A stretch of DNA of 64,000 nt from contig JAMOTM010000052.1 of assembly GCA_027002265.1 (NCBI GenBank), positions 1-64,000 on the forward strand, given 5' to 3'. The translations under genes were made by a program, and so were the position numbers. This DNA is from Aquificota bacterium. GTDB taxonomy: Bacteria; Aquificota; Aquificia; Desulfurobacteriales; DQVG01. Below, one piece after another: positions 40,704 through 51,836 of the stretch (position 1 is the stretch's first letter; the number at the start of each line of letters is the position of its first letter). Under the pieces are notes generated by a model. The model was not told the DNA's origin. It was given only the letters and a program-made list of their open reading frames with translations, and made no database searches.

Positions 40704-41296
40704 GAGCTTGCTTTGCGTGTAAAGAAAGAAAAGAGAAAGAGGATCTTTTAAATTTTAAATTAATTTCTAAAGATTTTTTAAGGGAAGGGGAGATTTCCCT
40801 TCCCGAGACATTTTTAAATATATTTAAAGATGTTTCTAATATCCTTTTTTTAGATCTCTATTCTAAACTTCCCGGAAAGGGGATAAATATTTGTCCTAAA
40901 AAGGAATGTATAAAAGCAGCTCTAAAGAAAATTTATAAAGGAAAAAATATAGATGTAAACTCTTTTATAAACTATCTTTTAGAAACTATAGAAAAAGAGC
41001 TTATTACAAATTTAGTTAGAGCTAAAAAAGCCTCTTTAATAGATATAGGCTTAGACAATATAGACTATAAGGATAAAGATGCTTTTATTATTGTTTCTCA
41101 AAAAGCCTCTTTAAAAGCTCAGGAGAAGCTAAAAAATTTTTATAAAAATCTTCTTGTTTTAGATGAGGAAGATTTATCTAGTTTTGTGGGTTTAGAAAAT
41201 AAAAATATAAAATACCTTTTAATAAAAAATACACCTTTAGGAAAAAAAATATTTCGTCTTTTAAAACTTTATAAAAGTTTAAAAAATGCAATCTAA
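40694..41296 (+). CDS. YlxR (DUF448)/L7Ae-like fusion
   Basis: RACFACKERKEKEDLLNF; downstream L7Ae-like segment; post-nusA position. Confidence 0.75.
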   Translation: MSIRACFACKERKEKEDLLNFKLISKDFLREGEISLPETFLNIFKDVSNILFLDLYSKLPGKGINICPKKECIKAALKKIYKGKNIDVNSFINYLLETIEKELITNLVRAKKASLIDIGLDNIDYKDKDAFIIVSQKASLKAQEKLKNFYKNLLVLDEEDLSSFVGLENKNIKYLLIKNTPLGKKIFRLLKLYKSLKNAI

Positions 41297-43793
41297 GATA
41301 GATAAAACTTTAAAAACTTATGAAGATATATATAGGGAAACTTTAAATTTGCTTTCAGCTTATCAAGAAAAACTTCCACTTTATCGTCCTAAAATTTTAA
41401 TAGATCTTTTAAAAGATTTATTAAAGTACTGGCAAAGCTTAGACGAAAAAAGAAAAATTTTTTTAGAAAAAGCAATAAATTATCTTTATACTTGGGAATT
41501 TTTAGGGGACAAAGCTAAAAAAAATCTTATAGAAAAGCTTACAAATAACATAAAATTTCACTTTTTACCTCAAAAACTTGAAGATATTTTAAAGGAAGAG
41601 AAAGAGAAAATAAAAAAACATTTAAAATATTTAAAAAGAGAAACTCCAAAATTTATCGAAAAAGAAAAGAAATTTGATTTATCTATTTTAAATTATCCAA
41701 TTTCATCCCTAAAAAATTTGGAAAACAAATATAGAAATGTTTTTAAAAAATTATCTTTAAAGTATATAAAAGATATTTTTTACTATTTTCCTAAAAAATA
41801 TGAAGATAGAAAAACAGTATATCCAATAAAATATTTAAATCTTGATGAAGTAGTAAATGTAGTTGGAGAAATAAAGCATATTTCCTATTTAGAAACTAAA
41901 AAAGGTAAGATAGTATTTAAAGCTACTTTAGAAGATGGAACTGGAAAAATTCATTTAGTATATATTTTTTCTAAAAAAAATGAACGTTTTTTTAAATTTT
42001 ATAAAAAGTTTTTTGAGAAGGCTAAAAAATTAAAAATTAAAGTTATTGCAAGAGGAAAAGTAGGTCGTTTCGAAGATAATCTTGCTATTTTTCATCCTGA
42101 GGTAGATTATTTAACTTTTCCTTTAAAAAACTTTGGAAGCTATTTTCCAATTTATCCAGGATATTCAAAAATTTCTTTATCTAGGCTTATAAATGCCTTT
42201 GAAAAAGCTGTATCTACACTTGCCCCTTACCTACCTGAATATTTACCTAAGGAAATTCTTGAAAAATATAGTTTCCCTTCTTATGGAGAAAGTATATTTT
42301 ATATTCATGTTCCAAATACTAATATAGATTTTAAGCTTTACGAAAATTTTGAAACTCCGTATCATAAAAGGCTTTTTTATGATGAAGTTTTTTTAATGCA
42401 ACTTGCCATATTAAAGCAAAAGTTCTCAAGAGAGAAAATAAAGGAAGACTTAAATATAGAAGAAAAAGATTTAGAACCTATCTTAAAAACACTTCCTTTT
42501 GAACTTACAAATGCTCAAAAAAGAGTAATGAAAGAAATTTTAAAAGATTTAAAAGAGGGAAAACTTTTATCCCGTTTAATTCAAGGAGATGTAGGAAGTG
42601 GAAAAACTATCATTGCAATTTTAGCAGCTTATCTTTTTGCAAAAAAAGGTTATCAAGTTGCAGTTATGTGTCCTACAGAAATTTTAGCTTTTCAACACTA
42701 CCAAAAATTTAAAGCTATTTTAGAAAAATTAAATATAAAAGTTGGATATCTAGTAGGATCTTTAAAACCAAGTCAAAAAAAGGAAGTTTATAAACAACTT
42801 GAAAATGGGGAGATAAAGGTAGTTATTGGAACTCACGCTTTATTTCAAAAGGATGTTAAATTTAAAAATTTAAAATTAGTAATTATTGACGAGCAACATC
42901 GTTTTGGAGTTGAGCAAAGATTAAGTTTAAAGGAAAAGGCACATAATCCACATATTTTAGTTATGACCGCAACCCCTATTCCTAGAACCTTAGCTTTAAG
43001 TTTATATGGAGACTTAGATGTTTCTATTATAGATGAGCTTCCAGGAGGTAGAAAAAAAATTATTACAAAAGTTATTTTTGAAAATGAAATAACTTCTATT
43101 TTTCCTCTTTTAAATAAAGAATTAAAAGAAGGTAGAAAAGCATATGTTATCTATCCTTTAATTGAGGAAAATGAAAAACTTGAAGAAATAAAAAGTTTAG
43201 AAAAGATGCAAGAATTTTGGAAAAAACACTTTAAGGATTTTGAAATTTATGTTCTTCACGGGAAGATGAAAGATGAAGAAAAGTATGAAGTTATGAAAAA
43301 ATTTAAAGAAAGTAAAAGGGGTGCAATTTTACTTTCCACGACGGTAGTAGAAGTAGGAGTAGATGTTCCTGAAGCTACCATAATGATTATTGAAAATGCT
43401 GAGCGTTTTGGTCTTTCCCAACTTCACCAACTTAGAGGTAGAGTAGGAAGAGGCCCTTATCAATCCTATTGCTTTTTAGTATGTGGGAAAAAAACTTCTG
43501 AAAAATCTTTAGAAAGACTTTATACTTTAGAAAAATATACAGATGGATTTAAAATTTCGGAAGAAGATTTAAAACTTAGAGGAGCTGGGGAATTTTTTGG
43601 AACTCGTCAATCTGGAAAAAGTGATTTTTTCATTTTTGACTTTGAAAAAGTTTTCTCTCTAAAACTTTTAGAACAGGCAAGAAAAGATGCCTTAGAAATA
43701 TTACAAAAATCTCCGGATTTATCAAAATATCCTCGCTTAAGTAAAATGTTAAAAGTAAAATTTGAGGAAAAAGATACTTATTTAAAGGTTTGA
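41286..43793 (+). CDS. recG: ATP-dependent DNA helicase RecG
   Basis: LIQGDVGSGKTIIAILAAYLFA; IDEQHRFGVEQR; TATPIPRTLALSLYGDLD; QLRGRVGRG. Confidence 0.95.
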   Translation: MQSKIDKTLKTYEDIYRETLNLLSAYQEKLPLYRPKILIDLLKDLLKYWQSLDEKRKIFLEKAINYLYTWEFLGDKAKKNLIEKLTNNIKFHFLPQKLEDILKEEKEKIKKHLKYLKRETPKFIEKEKKFDLSILNYPISSLKNLENKYRNVFKKLSLKYIKDIFYYFPKKYEDRKTVYPIKYLNLDEVVNVVGEIKHISYLETKKGKIVFKATLEDGTGKIHLVYIFSKKNERFFKFYKKFFEKAKKLKIKVIARGKVGRFEDNLAIFHPEVDYLTFPLKNFGSYFPIYPGYSKISLSRLINAFEKAVSTLAPYLPEYLPKEILEKYSFPSYGESIFYIHVPNTNIDFKLYENFETPYHKRLFYDEVFLMQLAILKQKFSREKIKEDLNIEEKDLEPILKTLPFELTNAQKRVMKEILKDLKEGKLLSRLIQGDVGSGKTIIAILAAYLFAKKGYQVAVMCPTEILAFQHYQKFKAILEKLNIKVGYLVGSLKPSQKKEVYKQLENGEIKVVIGTHALFQKDVKFKNLKLVIIDEQHRFGVEQRLSLKEKAHNPHILVMTATPIPRTLALSLYGDLDVSIIDELPGGRKKIITKVIFENEITSIFPLLNKELKEGRKAYVIYPLIEENEKLEEIKSLEKMQEFWKKHFKDFEIYVLHGKMKDEEKYEVMKKFKESKRGAILLSTTVVEVGVDVPEATIMIIENAERFGLSQLHQLRGRVGRGPYQSYCFLVCGKKTSEKSLERLYTLEKYTDGFKISEEDLKLRGAGEFFGTRQSGKSDFFIFDFEKVFSLKLLEQARKDALEILQKSPDLSKYPRLSKMLKVKFEEKDTYLKV

Positions 43794-44251
43794 AAGTGAT
43801 TTTAGAAGCTACGTACTCAGTTTTAATGTGGGGAATTTTTAAAATAGGTAATATAAAAACTGTTAAAACCCCAAGTTATTTTAAATTAGAAGGAAAAGTT
43901 TCTTTATTTTTTAAAAAAGCCTATGTATACTATTATCAAAATCAAACAAACTATATATATTTTGAAAAAAGCGGAAAGAAAAAAAGGCAAAGAAGATGGG
44001 TTTTTTATTTAGGTCAAATTCTTTATCATCAAAATTATAATTCTACTTTAGTCCTAGGAAAATGCATAGGAAAAATTGTAAAAAAAACAAAGAATGGTTT
44101 TATTTGTTATAGATTTTCCAAGGGAGATGTCAAAGAGGCCTGCGTAAAAATTAAAAATATAGGAAACTATACAATTCCTCAGGAAATAAAACTTTATGGA
44201 AATTTCCCTACGATATATATTAAATTGCGAAGTTATAAAATCTTAAATTAA
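43790..44251 (+). CDS. hypothetical protein
   Basis: ORF coupled to recG stop codon. Confidence 0.4.
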   Translation: MKVILEATYSVLMWGIFKIGNIKTVKTPSYFKLEGKVSLFFKKAYVYYYQNQTNYIYFEKSGKKKRQRRWVFYLGQILYHQNYNSTLVLGKCIGKIVKKTKNGFICYRFSKGDVKEACVKIKNIGNYTIPQEIKLYGNFPTIYIKLRSYKILN

Positions 44252-44269
44252 GCCCGCAAACAAGCGGGC
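44252..44269 (-). terminator. GCCCGC-AAACAA-GCGGGC hairpin between convergent genes
   Basis: Perfect 6-bp GC stem in AT-rich gap. Confidence 0.75.
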
Positions 44270-44277
44270 AAAATATA

Positions 44278-44508
44278 TTATTTTTTCTTTTTCTTTTTGC
44301 CTTTAGATGGTAAAAGACCACGTTTTTTAAGAGCTTTAATAAGTCTTTTACGAGCTGCAAGCATTTTTCTTTTTCTTTTTTCAGATGGTTTTTCATAATA
44401 CTCATGTCTTTTGATTTCAGTAAAAATTCCTTCTTTTTCACAAAGCTTTTTAAATCTTTTATATGCTTTTTCAAAAGGCTCTCCTGGAAGAACATAAACA
44501 GTAGCCAA
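44278..44508 (-). CDS. rpsU: 30S ribosomal protein S21
   Basis: [43 protein letters not shown]. Confidence 0.92.
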   Translation of the reverse strand: MATVYVLPGEPFEKAYKRFKKLCEKEGIFTEIKRHEYYEKPSEKRKRKMLAARKRLIKALKKRGLLPSKGKKKKKK

Positions 44509-44656
44509 GCTGTATCACCCCCTTTTTATTATTTATTTTCTTGTGTTTGAGAATTATAACAAAAATGGATATCTTTTGATATAATTTTCCATAAGTTTAT
44601 TTTTAATTTAAAAGTAAACTAAGGTTTTTTATTTTAATTTAAAAGGTGAGATTTTC

Positions 44657-45100
44657 ATGTTAACTACAATAATAAAGTATTTTGTTCCTATTGTTGAGAA
44701 ACTAGCTGTTTTATTTTTAACTTTAATAGCTTTAACTTTACTTGTTTTTTCTTTTGGAGTATTTCTTAAGTATATAATTCACATGCCTCATTTAATATCT
44801 CATCTTCAGGATATTCTTATTTCTAATCCAAGCCTTGCTAAAAAAGAAATTCGGGAAATTATTGCAGAGTTTCTTTTATTTGCATTATCGGCCGAAGTTA
44901 TTATTCTTTTAGTAAGACACGAACCTAGAGTTATTTTAGATGTTCTTTTTATTGCTATTTCTCGGGAAGTTATAGTTCAAGTCCATTCTTTTGTAGATAT
45001 GCTTCTTGGAGTTATCTCTATTGCCATTTTATTTTTCATAAGAAAATATCTACGTTTGAAATACAAAAAGGGGTCCAAAACATATGAGGAGGCTATGTAA
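44657..45100 (+). CDS. PsiE-like phosphate-starvation-inducible membrane protein
   Basis: EIIAEFLLFALSAEVIILLVRHEPRVILDVLFIAISREVIV. Confidence 0.65.
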   Translation: MLTTIIKYFVPIVEKLAVLFLTLIALTLLVFSFGVFLKYIIHMPHLISHLQDILISNPSLAKKEIREIIAEFLLFALSAEVIILLVRHEPRVILDVLFIAISREVIVQVHSFVDMLLGVISIAILFFIRKYLRLKYKKGSKTYEEAM

Positions 45101-45906
45101 TGAAAAATTTTTTTGTTTTAAGTTTTACATTTTTTAGTTTAGCAATTGCTCAGGAAATACAGTATGATTATAAAGTAAATGTTTATCCAGTAAAAACTCC
45201 TCAAAAAATTTTAAAAGTAAGAAAGACATATAAAGCTTCAAGTGTTTTATCTTCTCGAAATCAAATATCAAATGAAAGCTTTTCTTCTCAGGATATAGAA
45301 ACTTTAAAATCACAAGTAAATAATATTTCTGATCCGGAAATAAAAGCTTTACTTTTGAAAATATTAAATAAATTGGAGGAAAATGAAAAATTAATAAAAG
45401 GACTCTCTAAATCCAGTTGTAATGAAGAAAGAATAATTAAAAAACTTTCTCGTATTATTCAAGATAAGCTTTATTTAAGTAGAAAATATACATATGCTTA
45501 CATTAAAAAGGTATTAGAAGAATACAAAAAGGAAATAGATAAAATTATCAAAGAAAATAATGAAAATTTAAAAGAAGAATTAAAAAGAGATTTTGAAAGA
45601 AGTTTAGATACAAAAATATTGAAAGCGAAAAATGATTTAGCTTCACTAGTAAGTCAATCTTCCTCGGATGTAAAAAATAATATAGAAGATGTAAAAAATA
45701 ATTTATATCAAATTTCTAATAAATTAGATAGCTTATCTAAAACTCAAAATGAATTAAAGGAAACTTTAGTTTCCAATTTTTCTTTTATTAAATATTTGTT
45801 AATAGGAATATCTGTTATTCTTGTGTTAGGATTTATTATTTTAGGCTTTAAGCTTAATAAAGCTTCCCAAGAAAATATAGAAGAAAAACATGAGGAAGAG
45901 GAATGA
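45100..45906 (+). CDS. secreted/membrane-anchored coiled-coil protein
   Basis: N-terminal signal peptide, coiled coil, C-terminal TM helix. Confidence 0.45.
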   Translation: MKNFFVLSFTFFSLAIAQEIQYDYKVNVYPVKTPQKILKVRKTYKASSVLSSRNQISNESFSSQDIETLKSQVNNISDPEIKALLLKILNKLEENEKLIKGLSKSSCNEERIIKKLSRIIQDKLYLSRKYTYAYIKKVLEEYKKEIDKIIKENNENLKEELKRDFERSLDTKILKAKNDLASLVSQSSSDVKNNIEDVKNNLYQISNKLDSLSKTQNELKETLVSNFSFIKYLLIGISVILVLGFIILGFKLNKASQENIEEKHEEEE

Positions 45907-46565
45907 TTCTTTCTTTTGATTTAAGTTTTGAAACAGGATCTTTTAGTATTTTAAAAGAAAATAAGGTTTTATATATGGAAAGTTACTTAGAAAAAAATCA
46001 TATATCTATATTTCCAAAAAAACTAAAGAAAGCTTTTGAAGATATAAAAAAAACTTTTAAAGATATAAAAAAAGTAATTGTTTGCACAGGGCCTGGTTCT
46101 TTTACAGGAATAAAAATAGCTTTAGCTTTTGCAAAGGGCTTAAAAGAAGCTTCAAATATAGATGCTGTCGGTGTTAGCACCTTAAGAGCATATGCTTACC
46201 CCTATTTTCTTTTTACTCCTACCTTAGTTTTACTAAAAGCTCCTAAAAATGGAGTTTACGCGGCTTGTTTTTATAATTCTTTAACTTTACTAAAAGAAGG
46301 TTTTTACTTTCTTGAGGATATAAAAAACTTTTTAGAAAAAAATAAAGGTCTTACTTTAATTGGAAACTCACCTTTTATTACCGATCTTTCACAAGAATTT
46401 AATATAGAAAATATAGATTATTTAGAAAAACCCCTATCCTTAAACGCTTATTATGTAGCAGATAGGTTTCCATTACCTTTAAAGGCAAATTATTTAAAAG
46501 ACGCAGATGTTAATTTAAAGGGTTTGGAAAAAATAAAAAAAGAATTTGGAATTAGTCTTGAATAA
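45903..46565 (+). CDS. tsaB: tRNA threonylcarbamoyladenosine biosynthesis protein TsaB
   Basis: ILSFDLSFETGSFSIL; GPGSFTGIKIALAFAKGL. Confidence 0.85.
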   Translation: MILSFDLSFETGSFSILKENKVLYMESYLEKNHISIFPKKLKKAFEDIKKTFKDIKKVIVCTGPGSFTGIKIALAFAKGLKEASNIDAVGVSTLRAYAYPYFLFTPTLVLLKAPKNGVYAACFYNSLTLLKEGFYFLEDIKNFLEKNKGLTLIGNSPFITDLSQEFNIENIDYLEKPLSLNAYYVADRFPLPLKANYLKDADVNLKGLEKIKKEFGISLE

Positions 46566-47463
46566 GGAATTTAAAATTATCTCTTTAATAAAAAAAACTT
46601 TCTCCTCAAAATATATTGGGGATGACTGTGCTTACCTAAATCTTTTTGGAAAATATGCTTTTACCTCAGATGCTTTAAATGAAAATACTCATTTTAGGCT
46701 TTGGAATATAAAAAATTTATTTTTTTATCTTGGATATAAAGCTTTATGGATAAATATATCAGATATTTTAGCGTCGGGCAGTATTCCAAAATATTTTCTT
46801 TTAAATTTAAATATAGATTTAGAAAAGTTTAAGATAGAAGAATTTTTGAAAGGTTTAAAATTTGCTTCCCAGCTTTATAACATAGAGCTTATAGGTGGAA
46901 ATACCTCTTACTCTAAAAATATTTCGGTAAATATAACTTTATTTGGTAAAACTATTAAACCTTTTTTAAGAAATCAGGCAAAAGAGGGAGAGTATATTTT
47001 TGTATATAAATACACTGGAGAAGCTGCAACTGGCTTAGAAATTTTAGAAAAAAAGGAAAATTTTAAAAATTTGTCTTTTCTGGAAAAATACTTCATAAAA
47101 AGATTTTTTATGTTCTATATACCTTTAAGTGTTATAAAAACTTTATTTTCTTTAAATATAAAGTGTGCAATAGATTTGAGTGATAGCTTAGCTTTTTCGG
47201 TTAATCTTCTTGCAAAATTGTCTAAAAAATATTTTTTTATTGATTTAAAAAATTTTCCTTTATCTCCAAAGCTTCTTAAATATTATAAAAACAAAAAAAA
47301 AGCTTTAGATAAAGCCCTTTTTGGTGGAGACGATTATACTCTTCTTATAACTGCCCCTCCCAAATATTTTTCTCTTTTAAAAAAACTTGGTTTTCTAAAA
47401 ATTGGAATTGTAAAAAAGGGTATAGGTTCAAACTTAAACCCAAATAGTTTTTACCATTTTTAA
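46546..47463 (+). CDS. thiL: thiamine-monophosphate kinase
   Basis: IGDDCAYLN..TSDALNENTHFRL; LIGGNTSYSKNISVNITLFG; FGGDDYTLLIT. Confidence 0.85.
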   Translation: MELVLNKEFKIISLIKKTFSSKYIGDDCAYLNLFGKYAFTSDALNENTHFRLWNIKNLFFYLGYKALWINISDILASGSIPKYFLLNLNIDLEKFKIEEFLKGLKFASQLYNIELIGGNTSYSKNISVNITLFGKTIKPFLRNQAKEGEYIFVYKYTGEAATGLEILEKKENFKNLSFLEKYFIKRFFMFYIPLSVIKTLFSLNIKCAIDLSDSLAFSVNLLAKLSKKYFFIDLKNFPLSPKLLKYYKNKKKALDKALFGGDDYTLLITAPPKYFSLLKKLGFLKIGIVKKGIGSNLNPNSFYHF

Positions 47464-47714
47464 TAATCTTTTTAGATTTTATCTTAAATCAATTTTTATT
47501 TGTAAATATTATCATATCTCAAAATTGTTAGAAAATCAGATAATTACATAATTATCTATATTTCTTTGTATTTCCAAGCTTTAAATATTAAACTCTTGAT
47601 TTTCTTAAAATTTTATATTAAACTATATATATATTATGAAAATGATTGCTAATTGTAAAAAAAAAAAATGGTAGGAATATTTAGATTATAATATTTTCAA
47701 TTAAGAGGTAGATA

Positions 47715-47873
47715 ATGGTAAGCGTTGTTTTAGCTATAGCTATAGTTTTTACAGTTTTTATATATATCTTTTTTAAAGCTATTTTTATGGAAGCAAAATA
47801 CGATAAAGAAGATCTCGTGTTTGTTCTAATGGGTATAACTATAGCTTTTATTCTTATAAAGGAAAGAGAATAG
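47715..47873 (+). CDS. unannotated 52-aa membrane protein MVSVVLAIAIVFTVFIYIFFKAIFMEAKYDKEDLVFVLMGITIAFILIKERE
   Basis: Two hydrophobic segments; AAGAGG RBS; absent from ORF track (below size cutoff). Confidence 0.5.
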   Translation: MVSVVLAIAIVFTVFIYIFFKAIFMEAKYDKEDLVFVLMGITIAFILIKERE

Positions 47874-48065
47874 ATTTTATTCTAATCTATATATTTCACT
47901 TTCATATTCTCTCTATGATAATATTAACTAGAAATTATCTCAAAAGTAAATAAAATGTTCATTTTCTCCAATATAATTATTTGAGAATTTATCAGTTAAA
48001 AGTGCTTATAAAATTGTTAGGAGCTTGAACATAAAAACTTATTGTGAAGAGATATAAGTTAAAAA

Positions 48066-48089
48066 TTTAAGGAAGAAAACTTCCTTAAA
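48066..48089 (+). terminator. 10-bp perfect hairpin TTTAAGGAAG-AAAA-CTTCCTTAAA followed by atcttttt
   Basis: Sequence inspection. Confidence 0.6.
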
Positions 48090-48111
48090 ATCTTTTTCCA
48101 GTTATGTTGAG

Positions 48112-48178
48112 GGTATTTTAGCGAAATCTGATAAATTCGCTGGTTTTACTTTTATAACAAAGATTAATAGCTAATGAA
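48112..48178 (-). repeat. 67-bp diverged repeat copy B
   Basis: Reverse complement matches 31980-32046 at 54/67. Confidence 0.75.
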
Positions 48179-48309
48179 GGGGCAACTTTTCTTCTTTTCC
48201 TTTTTCTAATTTTAATCCTTTTCTTTAGTCTTACACTTCCAATAATTAAAAAAACCTTTGATTTTTAGCTATAATTTCATACAAAAAATTAAATATTTTG
48301 GGGGAGAAG

Positions 48310-49641
48310 ATGAAAGTTTTAATTTTAGGAAGTGGAGCAAGAGAGCATGCTCTTTCATATAAATTTTCTTTAAGTGAAGATATAAAGAAAGTTTATCTTC
48401 TACCAGGAAATGAACTTGTTAAACGTTTTGAGGATAATGAAAAAATAGAAGTTGTGGATAATATTTCTTTAAAGGATTTTGAAAAGATAAAAAATTTTGT
48501 TAAGGAAAATAAAATTGATTTAACTTTTGTGGGTCCTGAAGCCCCTCTTGTAGAAGGTATAGTTGATGAATTTCAAAAGGAAAACTTAAATATTTTAGGT
48601 CCAGATAAATTTGCGGCTCAACTTGAGGGAAGCAAGGCTTTTGCAAAAAATTTTATGAAAAGATGTGGCATTCCTACGGCAGATTTTTACACATTCAAAA
48701 GCTATGAGGAAGCAAAAAGTTTTTTAGAAAATTACTTTGATAAAGGTCTTTTTGGAAATGAAAAAGTAGAAGACTTTAAAGATATATATAAAAAAGGTTT
48801 TATTGTTATAAAGGCAAGCGGACTTGCTTCCGGAAAGGGAGTTTTAGTAACAAATGATAAAAAGGAAGCTCTAGATTTTCTAAAAAAAATTATGGTGGAT
48901 AAAATATTTGGAAAATCTGGAGAAGAAGTCGTAATTGAAAAATGTTTAGATGGAACTGAGTGTTCTTTTTTTGCTTTATGTGATGGAGAAAATTTTGTGT
49001 CTTTTCCAACTGCGCGAGATTATAAAAGAGCATATGATGAGGATGAAGGTCCAAATACCGGGGGTATGGGAGGATACTCTCCAAATCCAATCGTAGATAA
49101 GGATCTTAAAGAAAAAATAATAGAAAAAATTATAAAACCTACTTTAAAAGGTTTGAAAGAGGAAGGACATCCATATAAAGGTGTTATTTATTTAGGACTT
49201 ATGATAACAAAAGATAAAGAACCTTATGTTCTAGAATATAATGTTAGATTTGGAGACCCAGAATGTCAAATTTTAGTTAGAAGAGTAAAAGATGATTTTG
49301 GAAAGCTTTTTAAACAAGCCTTAAATGGTAATTTACCTGAGAAAATAGAGGAAGATCCTAGAAAAGCCTTTTGTATAGTTTTAGCAAGTGAAGGTTATCC
49401 TTTTGCACCTTGTGAAATAGATTTAAAAGCTTTAGAGGGAAAATTAAAATCCTTAAATGAAAAGGACTTAAAAGATATAAAAATCTTTTTTGCAAATAAG
49501 AAAGGGAGAATTTTAAGTGTAACCTCGTTAGGAGATACTTTCAAGGAAGCTAGAGATAAGGCTTATAAAGTAATGGAAAAAATAGCCTTAGAAAATACCT
49601 TTTATAGAAAAGATATTGGAAAAGATGTTTTAGAAAAATAA
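48310..49641 (+). CDS. purD: phosphoribosylamine-glycine ligase
   Basis: MKVLILGSGAREHALSYK; GPNTGGMGGYSPNP; YNVRFGDPECQ. Confidence 0.95.
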   Translation: MKVLILGSGAREHALSYKFSLSEDIKKVYLLPGNELVKRFEDNEKIEVVDNISLKDFEKIKNFVKENKIDLTFVGPEAPLVEGIVDEFQKENLNILGPDKFAAQLEGSKAFAKNFMKRCGIPTADFYTFKSYEEAKSFLENYFDKGLFGNEKVEDFKDIYKKGFIVIKASGLASGKGVLVTNDKKEALDFLKKIMVDKIFGKSGEEVVIEKCLDGTECSFFALCDGENFVSFPTARDYKRAYDEDEGPNTGGMGGYSPNPIVDKDLKEKIIEKIIKPTLKGLKEEGHPYKGVIYLGLMITKDKEPYVLEYNVRFGDPECQILVRRVKDDFGKLFKQALNGNLPEKIEEDPRKAFCIVLASEGYPFAPCEIDLKALEGKLKSLNEKDLKDIKIFFANKKGRILSVTSLGDTFKEARDKAYKVMEKIALENTFYRKDIGKDVLEK

Positions 49642-49664
49642 GTAAACGTATACCGAGGGCAAAA

Positions 49665-51059
49665 ATGCTAGAAAAGTTTGACCTTTATGAAGATATTTTA
49701 GGGGAAAAGGTAGATTTAGAAAAGCTTGAAACCTGGGATAAAAAGGTAGTTTGGCACCCTTTTACCCAAATGGCGGAGTATGAAAAATATAAACCTTTAA
49801 TAATAGTTAAAGGTGAAGGAAATTATCTAATAGATATAAATGGAAAAAAATATTTAGATGGAGTATGTTCCGTTTGGTGTAATGTTCATGGACACAATGT
49901 AAAAGAACTTAATGAAGCTTTGTATGATCAAGCAAATAAAATAGCTCATTCAACCTTACTTGGAGCAACAAATATTCCAGCTATTTTACTTGCAAGGGCT
50001 CTTTTAAAAATAGCTCCTAAAAATTTAAAACATGTTTTTTATTCGGATGATGGTTCTACAGCTATGGAAGTAGCTTTAAAAATGGCTTATCAATATCATA
50101 AAATGAAAGGGGAAAACAATAGATATTTGTTTGTAAAACTCTCTGGAGCATACCACGGAGATACCATAGGAAGTGTATCTTTAGGAGGAGTAGATTTATT
50201 TCATTCTTTATATAAGGATTTACTTTTTGAAACTATAAAAGTTCCTCCGCCTTTCCCAGAAAATGTTTTTGGGGATAGAAAAGAGGCTTACGAGCGTTCT
50301 TTGGAAGAGATAGAAAAAGTTTTTGAAAAGTATGCAGATAAAATTGTAGCTTTTGTAATGGAACCTTTAGTTCAAATTGCAGCTGGAGTAATCACGCATC
50401 CTAAAGGTTATTTAAAAAAGGTTCGTAAGCTCTGTGATAAATATAATATTTTACTTATCTTAGATGAAGTAGCCACAGGATTTGGAAAAACTGGAAAATA
50501 TTTTGCATGTGAACTTGAAAATGTAAAGCCAGATATCATGGCAATTTCTAAAGGCTTAACCGCAGGTTATATGCCCCTTGCAGCTACTTTATGTACAGAA
50601 GAAATCTATAGAGCTTTTTATGGTGGAGACTACGCTTCTGGTAAAACTTTTTTTCACGGCCACACATATACCGGAAATCCTTTAGGATGTAGAGTAGCCT
50701 TAGAAAATTTACGTCTTTTTAGAAAGAAAGGTTATCCTTATACTTTAAAGGAAAAAATTGAAAAAATAGAAAAGAGACTAAAAGAGGAGCTTTTAGATTT
50801 AAAGCATGTCGGAGATGTAAGAGGAATTGGTTTTATTTGGGGAATTGAACTTGTAAAAGATAAAAAGAGAAAAATTCCATATACTTGGAAAGAGGATGTT
50901 GGAAGAAGAGTTTCAAGAAAAATAATAGAAAAGGGAGTTTTTACACGGCCTTTAGGCCCAATTTTAGTATTTATGCCGCCTTTATCTATTACTTTAGACG
51001 AAATAGACTTCATGGTGAAAGTTTATAAAGAAGCTATTTTAGAGGTTTTAGGATGCTAG
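49665..51059 (+). CDS. bioA: adenosylmethionine-8-amino-7-oxononanoate aminotransferase
   Basis: [59 protein letters not shown]. Confidence 0.93.
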   Translation: MLEKFDLYEDILGEKVDLEKLETWDKKVVWHPFTQMAEYEKYKPLIIVKGEGNYLIDINGKKYLDGVCSVWCNVHGHNVKELNEALYDQANKIAHSTLLGATNIPAILLARALLKIAPKNLKHVFYSDDGSTAMEVALKMAYQYHKMKGENNRYLFVKLSGAYHGDTIGSVSLGGVDLFHSLYKDLLFETIKVPPPFPENVFGDRKEAYERSLEEIEKVFEKYADKIVAFVMEPLVQIAAGVITHPKGYLKKVRKLCDKYNILLILDEVATGFGKTGKYFACELENVKPDIMAISKGLTAGYMPLAATLCTEEIYRAFYGGDYASGKTFFHGHTYTGNPLGCRVALENLRLFRKKGYPYTLKEKIEKIEKRLKEELLDLKHVGDVRGIGFIWGIELVKDKKRKIPYTWKEDVGRRVSRKIIEKGVFTRPLGPILVFMPPLSITLDEIDFMVKVYKEAILEVLGC

Positions 51060-51817
51060 CAAAAAGAATAATTCCATGTCTAGATGTTAAAGATGGAAGA
51101 GTAGTTAAAGGAATAAATTTTGTAAATTTAATAGATGCTGGGGATCCAGTAGAACAAGCTGAGGTTTATGATAGAGAAGGAGCAGATGAGCTTGTATTTT
51201 TAGATATCACTGCATCCTATGAAAAACGCTCTATTATGATAGATGTAGTAAAAAAAGCTGCAGAAAGAGTTTTTATGCCTTTAACTGTTGGAGGTGGTAT
51301 TAGAACTATAGAAGATATTAGAAATCTTCTTCTTGCTGGAGCAGATAAGGTTTCTATAAATACAGCTGCCGTAAAAAATCCTTCCTTGATAAAAGAGAGT
51401 GCAAAAATTTTTGGATCTCAATGTATAGTTGTAGCTATTGATGTAAAAAGAACCAAAAAAAATGGAAAGACTTTTTTTGAAGTTTTTATTCACGGAGGGA
51501 GAACTCCTACCGGATTAGATGCTATAGCTTGGGCCAAAAAGGTAGAAGATTTGGGAGCAGGAGAAATTCTTCTAACTTCTATGGATACAGATGGAACTAA
51601 AAGTGGATATGATCTGGAAGTTTTAGAAATTATTGCAAATGAAGTAAAAATTCCAGTAATAGCTTCAGGAGGTGCTGGAAAAAAAGAACATTTTTTAGAA
51701 GCCTTTAAAGCTGGAGCAAGCGCAGCTCTTGCAGCTTCCATTTTTCATTTTAGAGAGCTTTCCATAAAAGAGGTTAAAAAGTATTTAAAAGAAAACAATA
51801 TCCCTGTGCGTTTATAA
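51053..51817 (+). CDS. hisF: imidazole glycerol phosphate synthase subunit HisF
   Basis: [33 protein letters not shown]. Confidence 0.96.
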   Translation: MLAKRIIPCLDVKDGRVVKGINFVNLIDAGDPVEQAEVYDREGADELVFLDITASYEKRSIMIDVVKKAAERVFMPLTVGGGIRTIEDIRNLLLAGADKVSINTAAVKNPSLIKESAKIFGSQCIVVAIDVKRTKKNGKTFFEVFIHGGRTPTGLDAIAWAKKVEDLGAGEILLTSMDTDGTKSGYDLEVLEIIANEVKIPVIASGGAGKKEHFLEAFKAGASAALAASIFHFRELSIKEVKKYLKENNIPVRL

Positions 51818-51836
51818 ACGTTTAGAGAGGTTTTTT

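Noticed and set aside
44220-44495. 91-aa minus ORF overlapping rpsU
   Set aside because: Alternate frame of rpsU, which has clear S21 similarity.
32942-48022. Recurring intergenic 11-mer AAAATTGTTAG (near 32942, 47518, 48012)
   Set aside because: Only three occurrences of an AT-rich word; plausible by chance given base composition.
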